DNA of 64,000 bases from an uncultured Clostridia bacterium (GCA_944349905.1 CALVNR010000001.1:130550-194549), one strand, 5' to 3'; shown: positions 28,180-36,551, counted from the stretch's first letter. Numbers and translations: made by a program. The notes: generated from the sequence alone by a model not told the origin.

Positions 28180-28929
28180 ATGAATCCAATGTTAATATTA
28201 TTATTTTCAGTTTTGGGCGTATTGTTTGTAATATCTATGGTTGCAAGCTTTATTAGATGGAACGCAAGAAGGGTAACAACTTGGTTCAGTATTAAAAAAC
28301 TTGAAATAGACAAACCAATTCTTGACTATGCAAGGTTAATTCTTGATGAAAATGGTCTTGAAGATGTAGAAGTAAAAAAAGTTGGTTTTTTTGCATCAAT
28401 GTTTGTTGGTAACACTTATAGTCCATCAAAAAAACTTGTTCGCATAAGTTGGGGAACAGCACTTAGACCAACTGCAACAAGTTTGGCGGCGGTTTGTCAA
28501 GTTGTGGCATTAGCAAAAATGCATGCTGATGGAAAAAAAGGATTAAAATTGGTTGAATTTAACAGATGGTTTGGTTGGGTACCAATGTTGTTGTTGCCAT
28601 TAATTTTAGCTGGTCTTATCATTGACTTGGTTTCTGCTGGTGGATTAGGAACTTTCACAATTGTGTTTTCAGCTATTGGTTTGGCTCTTGCATTAATTTA
28701 TTTTATTTTTTCAGCAGTGGCAGCCAGCAAATATATTAATTCTTGCAAAATTGGTCAACAATTGATATTAGATATGGGAATTTTACAAGAAAATGAAGAA
28801 AAGAAAATAAAAAAACTTTTTTCTGCATGGAGAAAACTTGCAATTCTAAATGTGTTTATAGCGCTGTTTGAAGTTATTTATTTCATTTTAAGACTACTTC
28901 TTTCAGGAACTAAGTTGTTTAGGAGATAA
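28180..28929 (+). CDS. YugP-family (Zn_peptidase_2-like) membrane protein lacking the HExxH motif
   Basis: A 249-residue membrane protein from the ATG at 28180, which sits nine bases after a near-perfect AAAAGGAGG. The upstream in-frame extension to 28126 lacks a ribosome binding site. It has an N-terminal membrane segment, then YSPSKKLVRISWGT and SLAAVCQVVALAK (residues 101-113), two central membrane segments, and ASKYINSCKIGQQLILDMG followed by a final membrane helix. This is the layout of YugP neutral zinc metallopeptidases ('YDP..kvv.LS', 'AAHEvGHA.Q', 'VEFnASrRA...L...G'). The zinc-binding HEVGH is replaced by CQVVA, so it looks like a pseudo-protease. Homology is by eye. The stop is two bases before the next gene, so they form an operon. 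Confidence 0.6.
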   Translation: MNPMLILLFSVLGVLFVISMVASFIRWNARRVTTWFSIKKLEIDKPILDYARLILDENGLEDVEVKKVGFFASMFVGNTYSPSKKLVRISWGTALRPTATSLAAVCQVVALAKMHADGKKGLKLVEFNRWFGWVPMLLLPLILAGLIIDLVSAGGLGTFTIVFSAIGLALALIYFIFSAVAASKYINSCKIGQQLILDMGILQENEEKKIKKLFSAWRKLAILNVFIALFEVIYFILRLLLSGTKLFRR

Positions 28930-28931
28930 TT

Positions 28932-29750
28932 ATGGAACAAAAATTTTTAAAAAAAGAAACTAAAACTTTTTCGGTTGTTACTAGTGTCCTAATCGGAATT
29001 GCCTTAATGATTTTGGTTATTATTGGATTGATTAGTGGAAATTTCTTAGGCATTTCAATAATTGGTTCCAGCGTTATTGTTTTTGCATCTGCTATATTTA
29101 TGGGAGCAATGCAAATTAGAGTTTTTTCAAATTATAAAAATCAAAAGAAATATTTATGTGCTGATGGCATTTTCTATATTTGCTTGACTATATTAGTTGC
29201 TGTTGCAGGGATTGTGTTTGTTTTGGTTCCAAATGCACAAGTTGATATAAGATATTTTATATTTGTTTTTGCTTTGGCTTTTGCTGTTTGGAAAGTTTTA
29301 ATTTCTATTTTAGGCTTTAAACATAAATATTACAATGCTTTTGCAGAATTGATTATCGCATTTTTTTGGCTTTTAAGTGGAATAGCAGTTTTGTTGACTA
29401 TTTTTGACAATCTTGTTCAAGTTGGTTCTTACTTAATGTGTGTTTCAAATTATTTATTAGGAATAGCAACTATATTTTATATTTTGTTTTCTTATGTTTA
29501 TAAAGAACCAGACTTTTTAATAACTGAGGAAGCAAAAAAAATATTACAAAAAGAGCTTGAAGAAAAAGCTACAAGATTGAATAGATTTAATTCTCGTTAT
29601 TCAATTCCTGTTGTTGAAGAAAGAGAAAATAAGGAAGAAAATTCTATTGAACAAAAAATGGAAAAACTTAAAAACTTAAGAGAAAAAGGCTTTATTACAG
29701 ATGAAGAATTTGAAAAAAGGAAAAAAGATTTATTAGACAAAGAATTATAA
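28932..29750 (+). CDS. Multi-pass membrane protein with C-terminal SHOCT domain
   Basis: A 272-residue protein with six predicted membrane helices in residues ~15-190, paired in a HdeD/DUF308-like way, then a charged cytosolic tail. The last 35 residues form a SHOCT domain (EQKMEKLKNLREKGFITDEE, then FEKRKKDLLDKEL), a short two-helix module often placed at protein ends as an oligomerisation element. The function is unknown. It starts two bases after the YugP-like gene, so the two products probably act together at the membrane. Confidence 0.65.
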   Translation: MEQKFLKKETKTFSVVTSVLIGIALMILVIIGLISGNFLGISIIGSSVIVFASAIFMGAMQIRVFSNYKNQKKYLCADGIFYICLTILVAVAGIVFVLVPNAQVDIRYFIFVFALAFAVWKVLISILGFKHKYYNAFAELIIAFFWLLSGIAVLLTIFDNLVQVGSYLMCVSNYLLGIATIFYILFSYVYKEPDFLITEEAKKILQKELEEKATRLNRFNSRYSIPVVEERENKEENSIEQKMEKLKNLREKGFITDEEFEKRKKDLLDKEL

Positions 29751-29755
29751 AAAAT

Positions 29756-29792
29756 AAAACACTATTTAATAATTTTTAAATAGTGTTTTTTT
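29756..29792 (+). terminator. Terminator after the SHOCT gene
   Basis: A 14-pair stem AAAACACTATTTAA/TTAAATAGTGTTTT with a six-base loop and a T run. Confidence 0.8.
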
Positions 29793-29856
29793 GTGTCATA
29801 TTTAACAATGTTATATGCATTACATATTATGTACTGGGCGTGTAAAAAGGAAATTT

Positions 29857-30875
29857 ATGGCTTTTATATAAAAATTTTCTAGTATTGATAGAGGTGGTAT
29901 AAATTTTATTGGAAATACTCTTGGTTTGTCAAAAAACTTAAATACTTTAACTGCTGGCACACAAGGGTCAATTGGTGCTTTTACCTCTCTTTCAAATACT
30001 CAATTTTCTAATTTTCCTAATGGTACAACAAACAATTATTTAGAAAATGGTTCAAGTGCAATTTTAAATTTGCCTGTTGGTTCTTCTATTTTATACGCTG
30101 AATTGGTATGGGGTGGTTTGTATAAATCACAAACACAAGATATAACTAATCTTTTGAATAACTCAATAAATTTGTCAGTAAATTCCAATGATTATATTAT
30201 AGCACCAAATGGCACTACTTCACAAAATTTTTTAATTCCTAGTGGGGGCTTTCAATTTGGTTTTTATGTTAGGTCAGCTGTTGTTACAGATATAGTTTCA
30301 GCAAATTTAAATGGGACATATTCTGCCAAAGCAATTCCGTCAATATTGACAGCAATTTCTAGTCAAACTTCTTTATCTATAACAAAAAGTGTTGATAAAA
30401 CATATGCAATTGCTGGTGATAATCTTCATTATACTTCTTTGATAAAAAATAAAGGAAGTCAAAAAATTGAAAATATGATTTTTAAAGATGTTCTTCAAAG
30501 TGGTATAACTTTTGTTGATGGAAGTGTAAAAATTGATGGGGTTTCATATCCTTTGTATAATCCAATAGCTGGATTTGCTCTTGATGATATTGATGCCGGT
30601 GGAACTAGAAATGTAGAATTTGATGTTACTGTAAATTAAAAGGTTATAATGAATACTATAAAAAACTATTCTATGGTAACAGTTACAAATTCATCTGGCG
30701 AACAAACTTTTTTTAAGCAATCAGGTGCTTACTACAATATTAAAACCGATAAATTTAACTGGAATATGTTGCAAAAAATATCATTATTTTGATTTTAACA
30801 ATTGGTGTAACTGCTGCAAATCTCATTGCTGTTGCTCTAACAACAATTGTTGTTTTGTATTTGCGATGTTTTTAA
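29857..30875 (+). pseudogene. Decayed DUF11-repeat surface protein gene
   Basis: Starting at an ATG preceded by AAAAAGG (29857), the frame reads MAFI and then hits an in-frame TAA at 29869-29871. It continues through FSSIDRGGINFIGNTLGLSK and the rest of a domain known from large Gram-positive DUF11 surface proteins (LNLPVGSSILYAELVWGGLY, FYVRSAVVTDI). The protein then jumps straight to one DUF11 unit (SITKSVDKTYAIAGDNLHYT, FVDGSVKIDGVSYPL), so a large internal part is missing, and it stops at 30639. A second fragment at 30649-30792 (IKNYSMVTVTNSSGEQTF) and a frame-shifted hydrophobic C-terminal anchor ending at 30875 complete the remnant. An intact 237-residue piece (29926-30639) is open but lacks a ribosome binding site. 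Confidence 0.75.
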
Positions 30876-30892
30876 ATTGTTTGTTATAAAAG

Positions 30893-30923
30893 AAAAAAGT
30901 TTCAATTTTTTGAAACTTTTTTT
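30893..30923 (+). terminator. Terminator after the surface-protein remnant
   Basis: A 13-pair stem AAAAAAGTTTCAA/TTGAAACTTTTTT with a four-T loop and a T tail, retained behind the pseudogene. Confidence 0.75.
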
Positions 30924-30935
30924 AATTTAATTGTT

Positions 30936-30963
30936 TTGAAATTTAATAAAAAAATGATATTCT
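30936..30963 (+). promoter_or_regulatory. Promoter of the alcohol dehydrogenase gene
   Basis: TTGAAA (30936-30941), a 16-base spacer and TATTCT (30958-30963), just before an AAGGAG site and the ATG at 30984. Confidence 0.5.
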
Positions 30964-30983
30964 TTAACTAAGGAGATTATTTA

Positions 30984-32180
30984 ATGAAAACATTGATTTT
31001 TGAGGGGAATATATTAAAAATAGGATTGGTTCAAATATTTAGCAAAATTTCAAAAAAAGCTTATCATGCAAAATTTTCACCAATCAAATATTTAAAAGTT
31101 AAAGATGATAAATTGCCAAATGAAAATTATGTAAAAGTAAAAAATATTTTAAGTGGTATTTGTGGCTCTGATATGACTTTTTACACTTGCAAACAAGGTC
31201 CATGCACTGCTTTTTTGCCAATGCCATGTTCAGATATAACTTACTTAGGTCATGAAACTGTCGGAGAAATAGTAGAGGTTGGAAAAAATGTTAAAAAATT
31301 TAAAATAGGCGACAGGGTTACTATGAATAAATATATGGCTTGTTGTGATTTAAAAGGGATTAAACCTTGTCAAATGTGCAAAAAAGGTAATTATGCTGAC
31401 TGTGAAAACTATGGGCAGGAAAGCCAAATTAAGCAAATAGTTGGTGCTGGTTTTGGAGATTATTATTACGCTCCTGAAAGCCAGTTATTAAAAATACCTT
31501 CAAAAATATCTAATGAACAAGCTGTTTTAATTGAACCTTTTGCTGTTAGTTTGCATTCAGTATTAAAATGTGTTCCAAAAAATAGGAATAAGGTTTTGGT
31601 TGTCGGTGCAGGCATGATTGGACTTGGTATAATTCAGTTTATAAAATTATTAAATCCTAATTGTAAAGTTTTTGTTTTAGAAAAAAATAAAGCAAAACAT
31701 AAATTTGCCAAAAAGTTGGGTGCTGACGAATTTTTGGAAGGTGACAATTACAAGGCTGTTGCAAAAGCTACAAATGCAAAATTGTATCAAAAAGGAAAAA
31801 ACACAATGATTATGGGTGGATTTGATGTTATTTTTGACACAGTTGGCAAAGGAACACTTTTTAATGACACTCTTAGATGGTTAAAAGCACAAGGCACATT
31901 AGTGAAAGTTGGATACCAAATGACAAAAACCAAATTTGACGAAACTCCAATTTGGTGGCAGGGGCTTCATATTATTGGTGTAGATAGTCATGGTGCTGAG
32001 ATATTTGATGGTAAAAAAATAAATACATTTGAATTGGTAATAAAATTCATGAAAGAAAACAAATTGATTACTGATGGATTTATTACTAATAAATTTAAAT
32101 TAAATGATTATAAAAAGGCGTTTAAGTTGTTGATTGAAAACCCGAAAGATACAATAAAAGTTGTTTTAGATTGTCAATAA
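30984..32180 (+). CDS. Zinc-dependent medium-chain alcohol/polyol dehydrogenase
   Basis: A 398-residue member of the MDR family. Catalytic zinc ligands are Cys60 in GICGSD and His90-Glu91 in YLGHET. A structural-zinc-like Cys cluster lies at about 124-150 (CCDL, PCQMC, ADC). The LIEPFAVSLHS motif follows, then the NAD(P) Rossmann motif VGAGMIGLGI. The fold and residues fit a dehydrogenase of the threonine/sorbitol dehydrogenase group. The sequence does not fix the substrate. An insertion around the first zinc region (CKQGPCTAFLPMPCSDI) is slightly longer than usual. It has its own promoter and terminator and no pathway partner nearby. Confidence 0.85.
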   Translation: MKTLIFEGNILKIGLVQIFSKISKKAYHAKFSPIKYLKVKDDKLPNENYVKVKNILSGICGSDMTFYTCKQGPCTAFLPMPCSDITYLGHETVGEIVEVGKNVKKFKIGDRVTMNKYMACCDLKGIKPCQMCKKGNYADCENYGQESQIKQIVGAGFGDYYYAPESQLLKIPSKISNEQAVLIEPFAVSLHSVLKCVPKNRNKVLVVGAGMIGLGIIQFIKLLNPNCKVFVLEKNKAKHKFAKKLGADEFLEGDNYKAVAKATNAKLYQKGKNTMIMGGFDVIFDTVGKGTLFNDTLRWLKAQGTLVKVGYQMTKTKFDETPIWWQGLHIIGVDSHGAEIFDGKKINTFELVIKFMKENKLITDGFITNKFKLNDYKKAFKLLIENPKDTIKVVLDCQ

Positions 32181-32181
32181 G

Positions 32182-32228
32182 AAAAGAGTTTACATTTAAC
32201 TTTTAAAGTTATGTAAACTCTTTTTTTT
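32182..32228. terminator. Bidirectional terminator between dehydrogenase and glycosyltransferase
   Basis: A 14-pair stem AAAAGAGTTTACAT/ATGTAAACTCTTTT with a 15-base loop and a T8 tail. The minus strand also reads hairpin plus T. Confidence 0.8.
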
Positions 32229-33411
32229 ATTGTGCTTTGTCTTTTTTTTGTTTACTTGATTTAAGACTATTTTTTAAATTATCTTCATATGCTTGATAGA
32301 ACATTTCTTCCATCTGGTCAATACATTTTTCAATTTCATATTTCTTTGAAGACTCAATGTATTGTTTACTAAAATCTTCAATTTCATTAGGGTGTTCAAT
32401 CATATATTCAATTTTTGATTTTAAATCTTTTGCATCACCAGATTTAAATAGGCATTTTTCACTTAAAGCAAATTGATTTGTAGCAACCAATTTGTTGTCA
32501 GATATTATAGGAACAAGTCCACATGTAAAAGCTTCCATGCAACCAATGGCTTCTATATCAAAATCAGAGCTGTGCACATACAAATCGCTATAATTGATTA
32601 TTTTGTGTAATTCTTGTTGAGAAACAAACTTAAAAATAGCAGGATTTTTTAAATATTTTTTGCTTAATTTTTTCAAATGTTTTTCCCATGGACCTTTGCC
32701 ACATAAAATTAATTGTATTTTATCATTGTATTTAGATTTGCCAATTGCTTTTATTAACAAATCTTGTCTTTTTTCTTTTGAAAATCTAGCAATCATTAAA
32801 ATAATATATTTATCTTTTAATTCTTCTGGTTTCTCTACGTCTTCTTGTGAAAAAGAAGAGGTAATGCCATTGCTGATTACATGCAAATTTGCTGTGTAGT
32901 TTCTTTTTTCAAGTTCATTTTTTATCATATTACTTGGACAATGTATATGACCAAATTTGTTATAAAATCTTCTAAAATCATAGTATATAAATTCTGTTAG
33001 TGGCTTGATTTTGCCAAGTGATAAAGTTGATGTAATATTTTCAGGTTGAACATGAAATGCAGCTGTTGAAGCAATACCCATTTTATCGCATAATTCTTTG
33101 CCTTTTTTACTTAATTTAAAAGGCATTAAAAAATGTACTACATCACTATTTTCAAATGCTTTTATCATAGTAGATTTGACTGGTATTGCAAGTTGCATAC
33201 CTTGTGATGCTATTATATCTCTCAAAATAGGCAAATTAAATTTTTTAACAACATAGACATTTTCATCGTCTATATTTGATGATGTAACAATTTTAACTTT
33301 GTGACCTCTTTTAATTAAATGTTCTGCCAATCTACGTGTTGTTACGGTGGTTCCATTTGAAGTTTCACCATATTGGTCTATAACTAATGTTATAGTAAGT
33401 TTCTTTTTCAT
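32227..33411 (-). CDS. Family 4 glycosyltransferase
   Basis: A 394-residue GT-B glycosyltransferase. The N-terminal domain opens with VIDQYGETSNGTTVTTRRLA and has FHVQPENITS. The C-terminal domain has MIARFSKEKRQDLL and LCGKGPWEKHL, and the nucleotide-sugar region SDFDIEAIGCMEAFTCG, where the first acid of the usual E-x7-E pair is Asp. No membrane segment is present. The pattern resembles diacylglycerol or envelope glycosyltransferases. It lies 24 bases after the frameshifted acyltransferase-like gene, with an AAGGAG site, so the pair may make an acylated glycolipid. That function is inferred from the neighbour. Confidence 0.82.
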   Translation of the reverse strand: MKKKLTITLVIDQYGETSNGTTVTTRRLAEHLIKRGHKVKIVTSSNIDDENVYVVKKFNLPILRDIIASQGMQLAIPVKSTMIKAFENSDVVHFLMPFKLSKKGKELCDKMGIASTAAFHVQPENITSTLSLGKIKPLTEFIYYDFRRFYNKFGHIHCPSNMIKNELEKRNYTANLHVISNGITSSFSQEDVEKPEELKDKYIILMIARFSKEKRQDLLIKAIGKSKYNDKIQLILCGKGPWEKHLKKLSKKYLKNPAIFKFVSQQELHKIINYSDLYVHSSDFDIEAIGCMEAFTCGLVPIISDNKLVATNQFALSEKCLFKSGDAKDLKSKIEYMIEHPNEIEDFSKQYIESSKKYEIEKCIDQMEEMFYQAYEDNLKNSLKSSKQKKDKAQ

Positions 33412-33435
33412 AAGTACTCCTTTAATTTGTTTGAT

Positions 33436-34016
33436 TTATGTTTCTGCGTCTTTATATCTTTCGTTTAAATGGTTGTATATTTTTAAAAACTTTGGTCTTA
33501 TATATCTTTGAATAATTATTGGCAATAAATGTAATATTGTGTTTAACAAAAATATTGGCAGACTTATTATTATAAAAAATTTAGATGGAACAATAAAAAA
33601 TATTAATAGTCCAAAAACAATAGATAAAAAGTGTAAACTTTCTGCTATACAAGTTTCAGTTAAAAATTTAAATATGTAATCTGGATTTTTAGGATCAGCA
33701 ATTTTGCTTTTTGAAAAACCTTCAAGTTTTCCTAGTTCTGGAACTTTGTCTTTCCAATTTTTTATTTTTAATTTTAAATATAATTGTTTTTCTTTATCAC
33801 TTACTTTAAATCTTTTTTTTTGGGGTCATACCATTTTTTCGGAAAAACATGAGACAGAATAGTTATTAGTCCAGAAGATAAACCACACAATAATATTGCA
33901 ATAAAAATCCACAGCAATAAATTGGGGAAATAATAATTGTTACAAATTGCCCATATTGTATTGCATGTTAAAATTATAATTAAAGAGATACTTATTAATT
34001 TTGTGTATACTTTCAT
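33436..34016 (-). pseudogene. Acyltransferase-like membrane protein (CrtO/glycosyl-diaponeurosporenoate acyltransferase type) split by a frameshift in an A9 run
   Basis: The first frame (34016 to 33801) encodes 71 residues: two membrane helices ending in FPKKWYDPKKK. It stops shortly after a run of nine A on the coding strand (plus-strand T9 at about 33813-33821). Shifting by one base at that run opens a second frame to a TAA at 33436-33438: RFKVSDKEKQLYLKLKIKNW, then WKDKVPELGKLEGFSK, FLTETCIAESLHF, and two more membrane helices. The joined ~193-residue protein matches the small CrtO-like acyltransferase family, with its 'YDP', 'WKD.lP' and 'ET..AE..H' motifs. Polymerase slippage on A9, a sequencing error or true decay are all possible. 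There is no ribosome binding site before the ATG. It is upstream of, and probably co-transcribed with, the glycosyltransferase. Confidence 0.65.
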
Positions 34017-34023
34017 TAAAAAT

Positions 34024-34053
34024 ATACTACCACAAATTTATAAACATAATCAA
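34024..34053 (-). promoter_or_regulatory. Possible promoter of the acyltransferase-like/glycosyltransferase unit
   Basis: On the minus strand TTGATT (34048-34053), an 18-base spacer and TAGTAT (34024-34029). The -10 box ends only seven bases before the ATG at 34016, so a transcript from it would be nearly leaderless. Confidence 0.4.
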
Positions 34054-34080
34054 GTTGTTTGCTTATTCTAAACAAAAAAA

Positions 34081-34119
34081 ATAAAAAAAATTGATATTTA
34101 GTTTAGTAAATATCAATTT
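34081..34119 (-). terminator. Terminator of thyX
   Basis: A 13-pair stem AAATTGATATTTA/TAAATATCAATTT with a six-base loop. On the minus strand it is followed by a long T run. Confidence 0.75.
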
Positions 34120-34127
34120 TAAAATTT

Positions 34128-35273
34128 TTATATCTCTCTTTCTAATGTTATACCATCTTTATAATTACATAAATTTGGACATTTGTAATCTGGGAATGTG
34201 CATCTTGCACCTTTTGTATAAGGTTTTAGGTAATCAACAATTTCTGGCTCATCACATTCGTTTACATATCTTGTCAATGTGTTTTTTGTTTGGTTTGATA
34301 TTTCCAGTTGTGCACATGTGCAAAGTCTCTCTTTTGCTTTTAAAATTAGATTTTCAACTGTTCCTCTTTCGTTTATTGTCAATAATTGTGCTTGTGGGTG
34401 ATTGTCTATTATTTTTTCCATATCTTCTTGCCATTGCAATTTTAAGTCTTCATTTTTTTCTATTATTTTTGGTATGTAATATTCTTTTTTTATTTGAGGA
34501 TTTATTTCATAAGACAATGTTCTATGTCTTTGAGCTTGGGCAAGACTAGCAAAGGAGCCTTTATAATTTACGCTGTAAGTTTCTCCGAAATGTTCTTTTC
34601 TTGTCCTTTCTCCGACAAGTGAGAAAAATCTATTTTTATCATCTTTTAACATTCCATCTATCAAACCTGTTTTTTCAAGTTCTTTACAAAATTCATCGGC
34701 ATAAGGAACTAGTAGTTGATATATTTCATTTGGTTTGTCTTTCATTTTTTTTAGCCAATTATAGATATAATTGAGTTGTCTATATGATGTCGTATACAAC
34801 ATTGAAGTAGGTGTTAGAACAGAGATAAAATATCTAGCATTTTCTTGTGCAAGTTTTGTGATTCTTGTAGGAGAAAAATAATTTGATAAATTTGGTATTG
34901 TTTTTATTTCATTTTCTAAAATTGGTATCCACTTTTCATATAATTCAGCTTCTTCTTTTGAAGGTTGCATTTTTGTGTATCTTGCAGATTTTTCGCTTGT
35001 TGTATAATCTTTTTCATTGTTTAACAACATTGCAAAAAGTTTTGGGATATTAGTTAATTGTAGTGTTATCTTAACATGGTCAAAAACACTATGATGACCA
35101 CTAGATTTTGTTTGTAAAATTCGTTTGTCTGTTTTTTCTTTTGGTTCGTTAAAAAGAGTCTCAAAATCGTTTGGCATATAGCAAACGCCAGCTGCAAGTC
35201 CACTAAATTTTTCCATTTCATCTTTTGTCAACATTTCATTAAAATTTGAAGTTGCTATAATTTTTGTTTCCAT
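34128..35273 (-). CDS. thyX: Flavin-dependent thymidylate synthase ThyX, duplicated-domain form
   Basis: A 381-residue protein that would make dTMP from dUMP using FAD and methylene-tetrahydrofolate. The second half has the ThyX motif QRHRTLSYE (residues 248-256) in the context SFASLAQAQRHRTLS, with GERTRKEHFGETY just before it. The first half has a related but degenerate unit: HHSVFDHVKITLQLTNIPKL, then SEKSARYTKM without RHR. A C-terminal Cys cluster (ARCTFPDYKCPNLC) may bind metal. The total is about 1.5 times a simple ThyX. A promoter at 35378-35406 and a leader of about 100 bases precede an AAAGGAGC site. It is close to thymidine kinase at 37394, consistent with dTMP supply. Confidence 0.85.
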   Translation of the reverse strand: METKIIATSNFNEMLTKDEMEKFSGLAAGVCYMPNDFETLFNEPKEKTDKRILQTKSSGHHSVFDHVKITLQLTNIPKLFAMLLNNEKDYTTSEKSARYTKMQPSKEEAELYEKWIPILENEIKTIPNLSNYFSPTRITKLAQENARYFISVLTPTSMLYTTSYRQLNYIYNWLKKMKDKPNEIYQLLVPYADEFCKELEKTGLIDGMLKDDKNRFFSLVGERTRKEHFGETYSVNYKGSFASLAQAQRHRTLSYEINPQIKKEYYIPKIIEKNEDLKLQWQEDMEKIIDNHPQAQLLTINERGTVENLILKAKERLCTCAQLEISNQTKNTLTRYVNECDEPEIVDYLKPYTKGARCTFPDYKCPNLCNYKDGITLEREI

Positions 35274-35292
35274 TTTTTGCTCCTTTAAGTTG

Positions 35293-35357
35293 CTTTTGAT
35301 ATGGTTTTATTTATTGTTTTAAAAAAATTTAATAAAATAAATATGGTTTATCAAAAG
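35293..35357 (-). repeat. Inverted repeat in the thyX leader
   Basis: CTTTTGATA (35293-35301) and its complement TATCAAAAG (35349-35357) flank a 47-base AT-rich segment that also contains ATATGGTTT twice in direct orientation. The structure lies inside the predicted thyX leader, and one arm ends about ten bases before the ribosome binding site. Confidence 0.35.
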
Positions 35358-35377
35358 TATATTTTATTTCTTACTTT

Positions 35378-35406
35378 AATTTATCATATAAATTGTCTGT
35401 TGTCAA
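35378..35406 (-). promoter_or_regulatory. Promoter of thyX
   Basis: On the minus strand a perfect TTGACA (35401-35406), a 17-base spacer and TAAATT (35378-35383). Confidence 0.6.
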
Positions 35407-35452
35407 TAATCAAATTTGTAAACTTTGTTTATTAAAATATTTTTATAATTTG

Positions 35453-35480
35453 TTGACTTTATTTTTGATTGTTGTATACT
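35453..35480 (+). promoter_or_regulatory. Promoter of the 35499 gene and downstream SDR/tdk
   Basis: TTGACT (35453-35458), a 16-base spacer and TATACT (35475-35480), followed by AAAAAGAGG and the ATG at 35499. Confidence 0.65.
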
Positions 35481-35498
35481 TATAAAAAGAGGACTTGT

Positions 35499-36551
35499 AT
35501 GGATATTAAAAAAATTGTAGATGATGTTTTTTTACAAGCTGAAAAAGGTGTTGTGAATTTAAAAACACAAAACCAAGAGCAGTGGAAGTTTTACGCACGA
35601 TTTTACTATAAAATTGAAGATAAAACTAATTTAAAATCAAACAACAAATATCCAATTGTATTTATTCCAAGTTATAACGTTTTTTTAAAAGAAATTGAAA
35701 AATATATTATAGTAGCAAAAAACTTTTATATAGATGATAAAAATTATTTTGATTTAAATGAAGAAGAGTTTGCAAAAAAATTGTTTTTAGATTTAGTAAT
35801 CAATGCAAGTAATTATGATTTAATAAATTTTATAGATTATATAAAACTTAAAACTCAAATTTTGGAAAATACTTTGACGGTAAGTGAATTTCTTATAGGC
35901 AATTATAATGAGTATGAAATTTTTGGAAAAATTGTAAAAAATAAGTCTAATATAGAAAGTCCATATAGATTTGATATAATTTTTAAAGACCAATTAAATA
36001 ATCAATTTTTATTGCCTAGTATATTGTTTGGAACAAATAAAAAACAATGTTTTGTTTATTCAATTCAAAATTTAAACAAAGAGCCTAAAAATCTTTTATC
36101 TAAGAAGTTGGATAGATATTTTAGAAAAGTAAACAAAAATGTAGATGTGGAAGATGATATTTATAATGTATCTCCAAATGCAGTTGTTGCATTTGTAATT
36201 TTCGTTGAATATTTGAAAAACAAAAACATTTCAAAATTTGTAAATTCTTGTTTTATGCCAATTAGATATCATGCTGGCAAAATTTCTGGCTATAAACATT
36301 GTGAAGAAAACTTTGAAAAAAGTCAATTTTTGCAAAAACATGAAAAAAATCAGTTTAATATTACAAACAAGCTTATAAACATGTTTTTTAGATATGAAAA
36401 CCATTTTAATAATTCTATTGTTAGTTTTGACAATATAAAACAGCAAATAAAAATTGATATAGAAAAAGAAGATTATCAAAATCAAGATAACATAATTTGC
36501 GATATAGCAAGAGAGATAGAAAAATTTAATCAACATACATTTGAAAAATAA
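35499..36551 (+). CDS. Conserved-looking cytosolic protein of unknown function
   Basis: A 350-residue protein without signal peptide, membrane segment or motif I recognise. It is Lys/Asn-rich with alternating helical and strand segments. Distinctive parts are NKYPIVFIPSYNVFLKEIEK near residue 50, YRFDIIFKDQ, and the hydrophobic AVVAFVIFVEYLKNKNISKF around residue 235, followed by FMPIRYHAGKISGYKH. The ATG at 35499 is chosen over the in-frame ATG at 35469 because the latter lies within the promoter and the later one has AAAGAGG in place. The SDR gene follows after nine bases, so they form an operon. The function cannot be assigned. Confidence 0.65.
   Translation: MDIKKIVDDVFLQAEKGVVNLKTQNQEQWKFYARFYYKIEDKTNLKSNNKYPIVFIPSYNVFLKEIEKYIIVAKNFYIDDKNYFDLNEEEFAKKLFLDLVINASNYDLINFIDYIKLKTQILENTLTVSEFLIGNYNEYEIFGKIVKNKSNIESPYRFDIIFKDQLNNQFLLPSILFGTNKKQCFVYSIQNLNKEPKNLLSKKLDRYFRKVNKNVDVEDDIYNVSPNAVVAFVIFVEYLKNKNISKFVNSCFMPIRYHAGKISGYKHCEENFEKSQFLQKHEKNQFNITNKLINMFFRYENHFNNSIVSFDNIKQQIKIDIEKEDYQNQDNIICDIAREIEKFNQHTFEK

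Noticed and set aside
29926..30639. 237-codon frame as an intact gene
   Set aside because: It lacks a ribosome binding site, and its homologous N-terminus continues upstream through an in-frame stop, so it is part of a pseudogene.
34091..34549. 152-codon open frame on the plus strand
   Set aside because: It lies antisense to thyX, is almost all Leu, Phe and Cys, and has no ribosome binding site. It is a shadow of the real gene.
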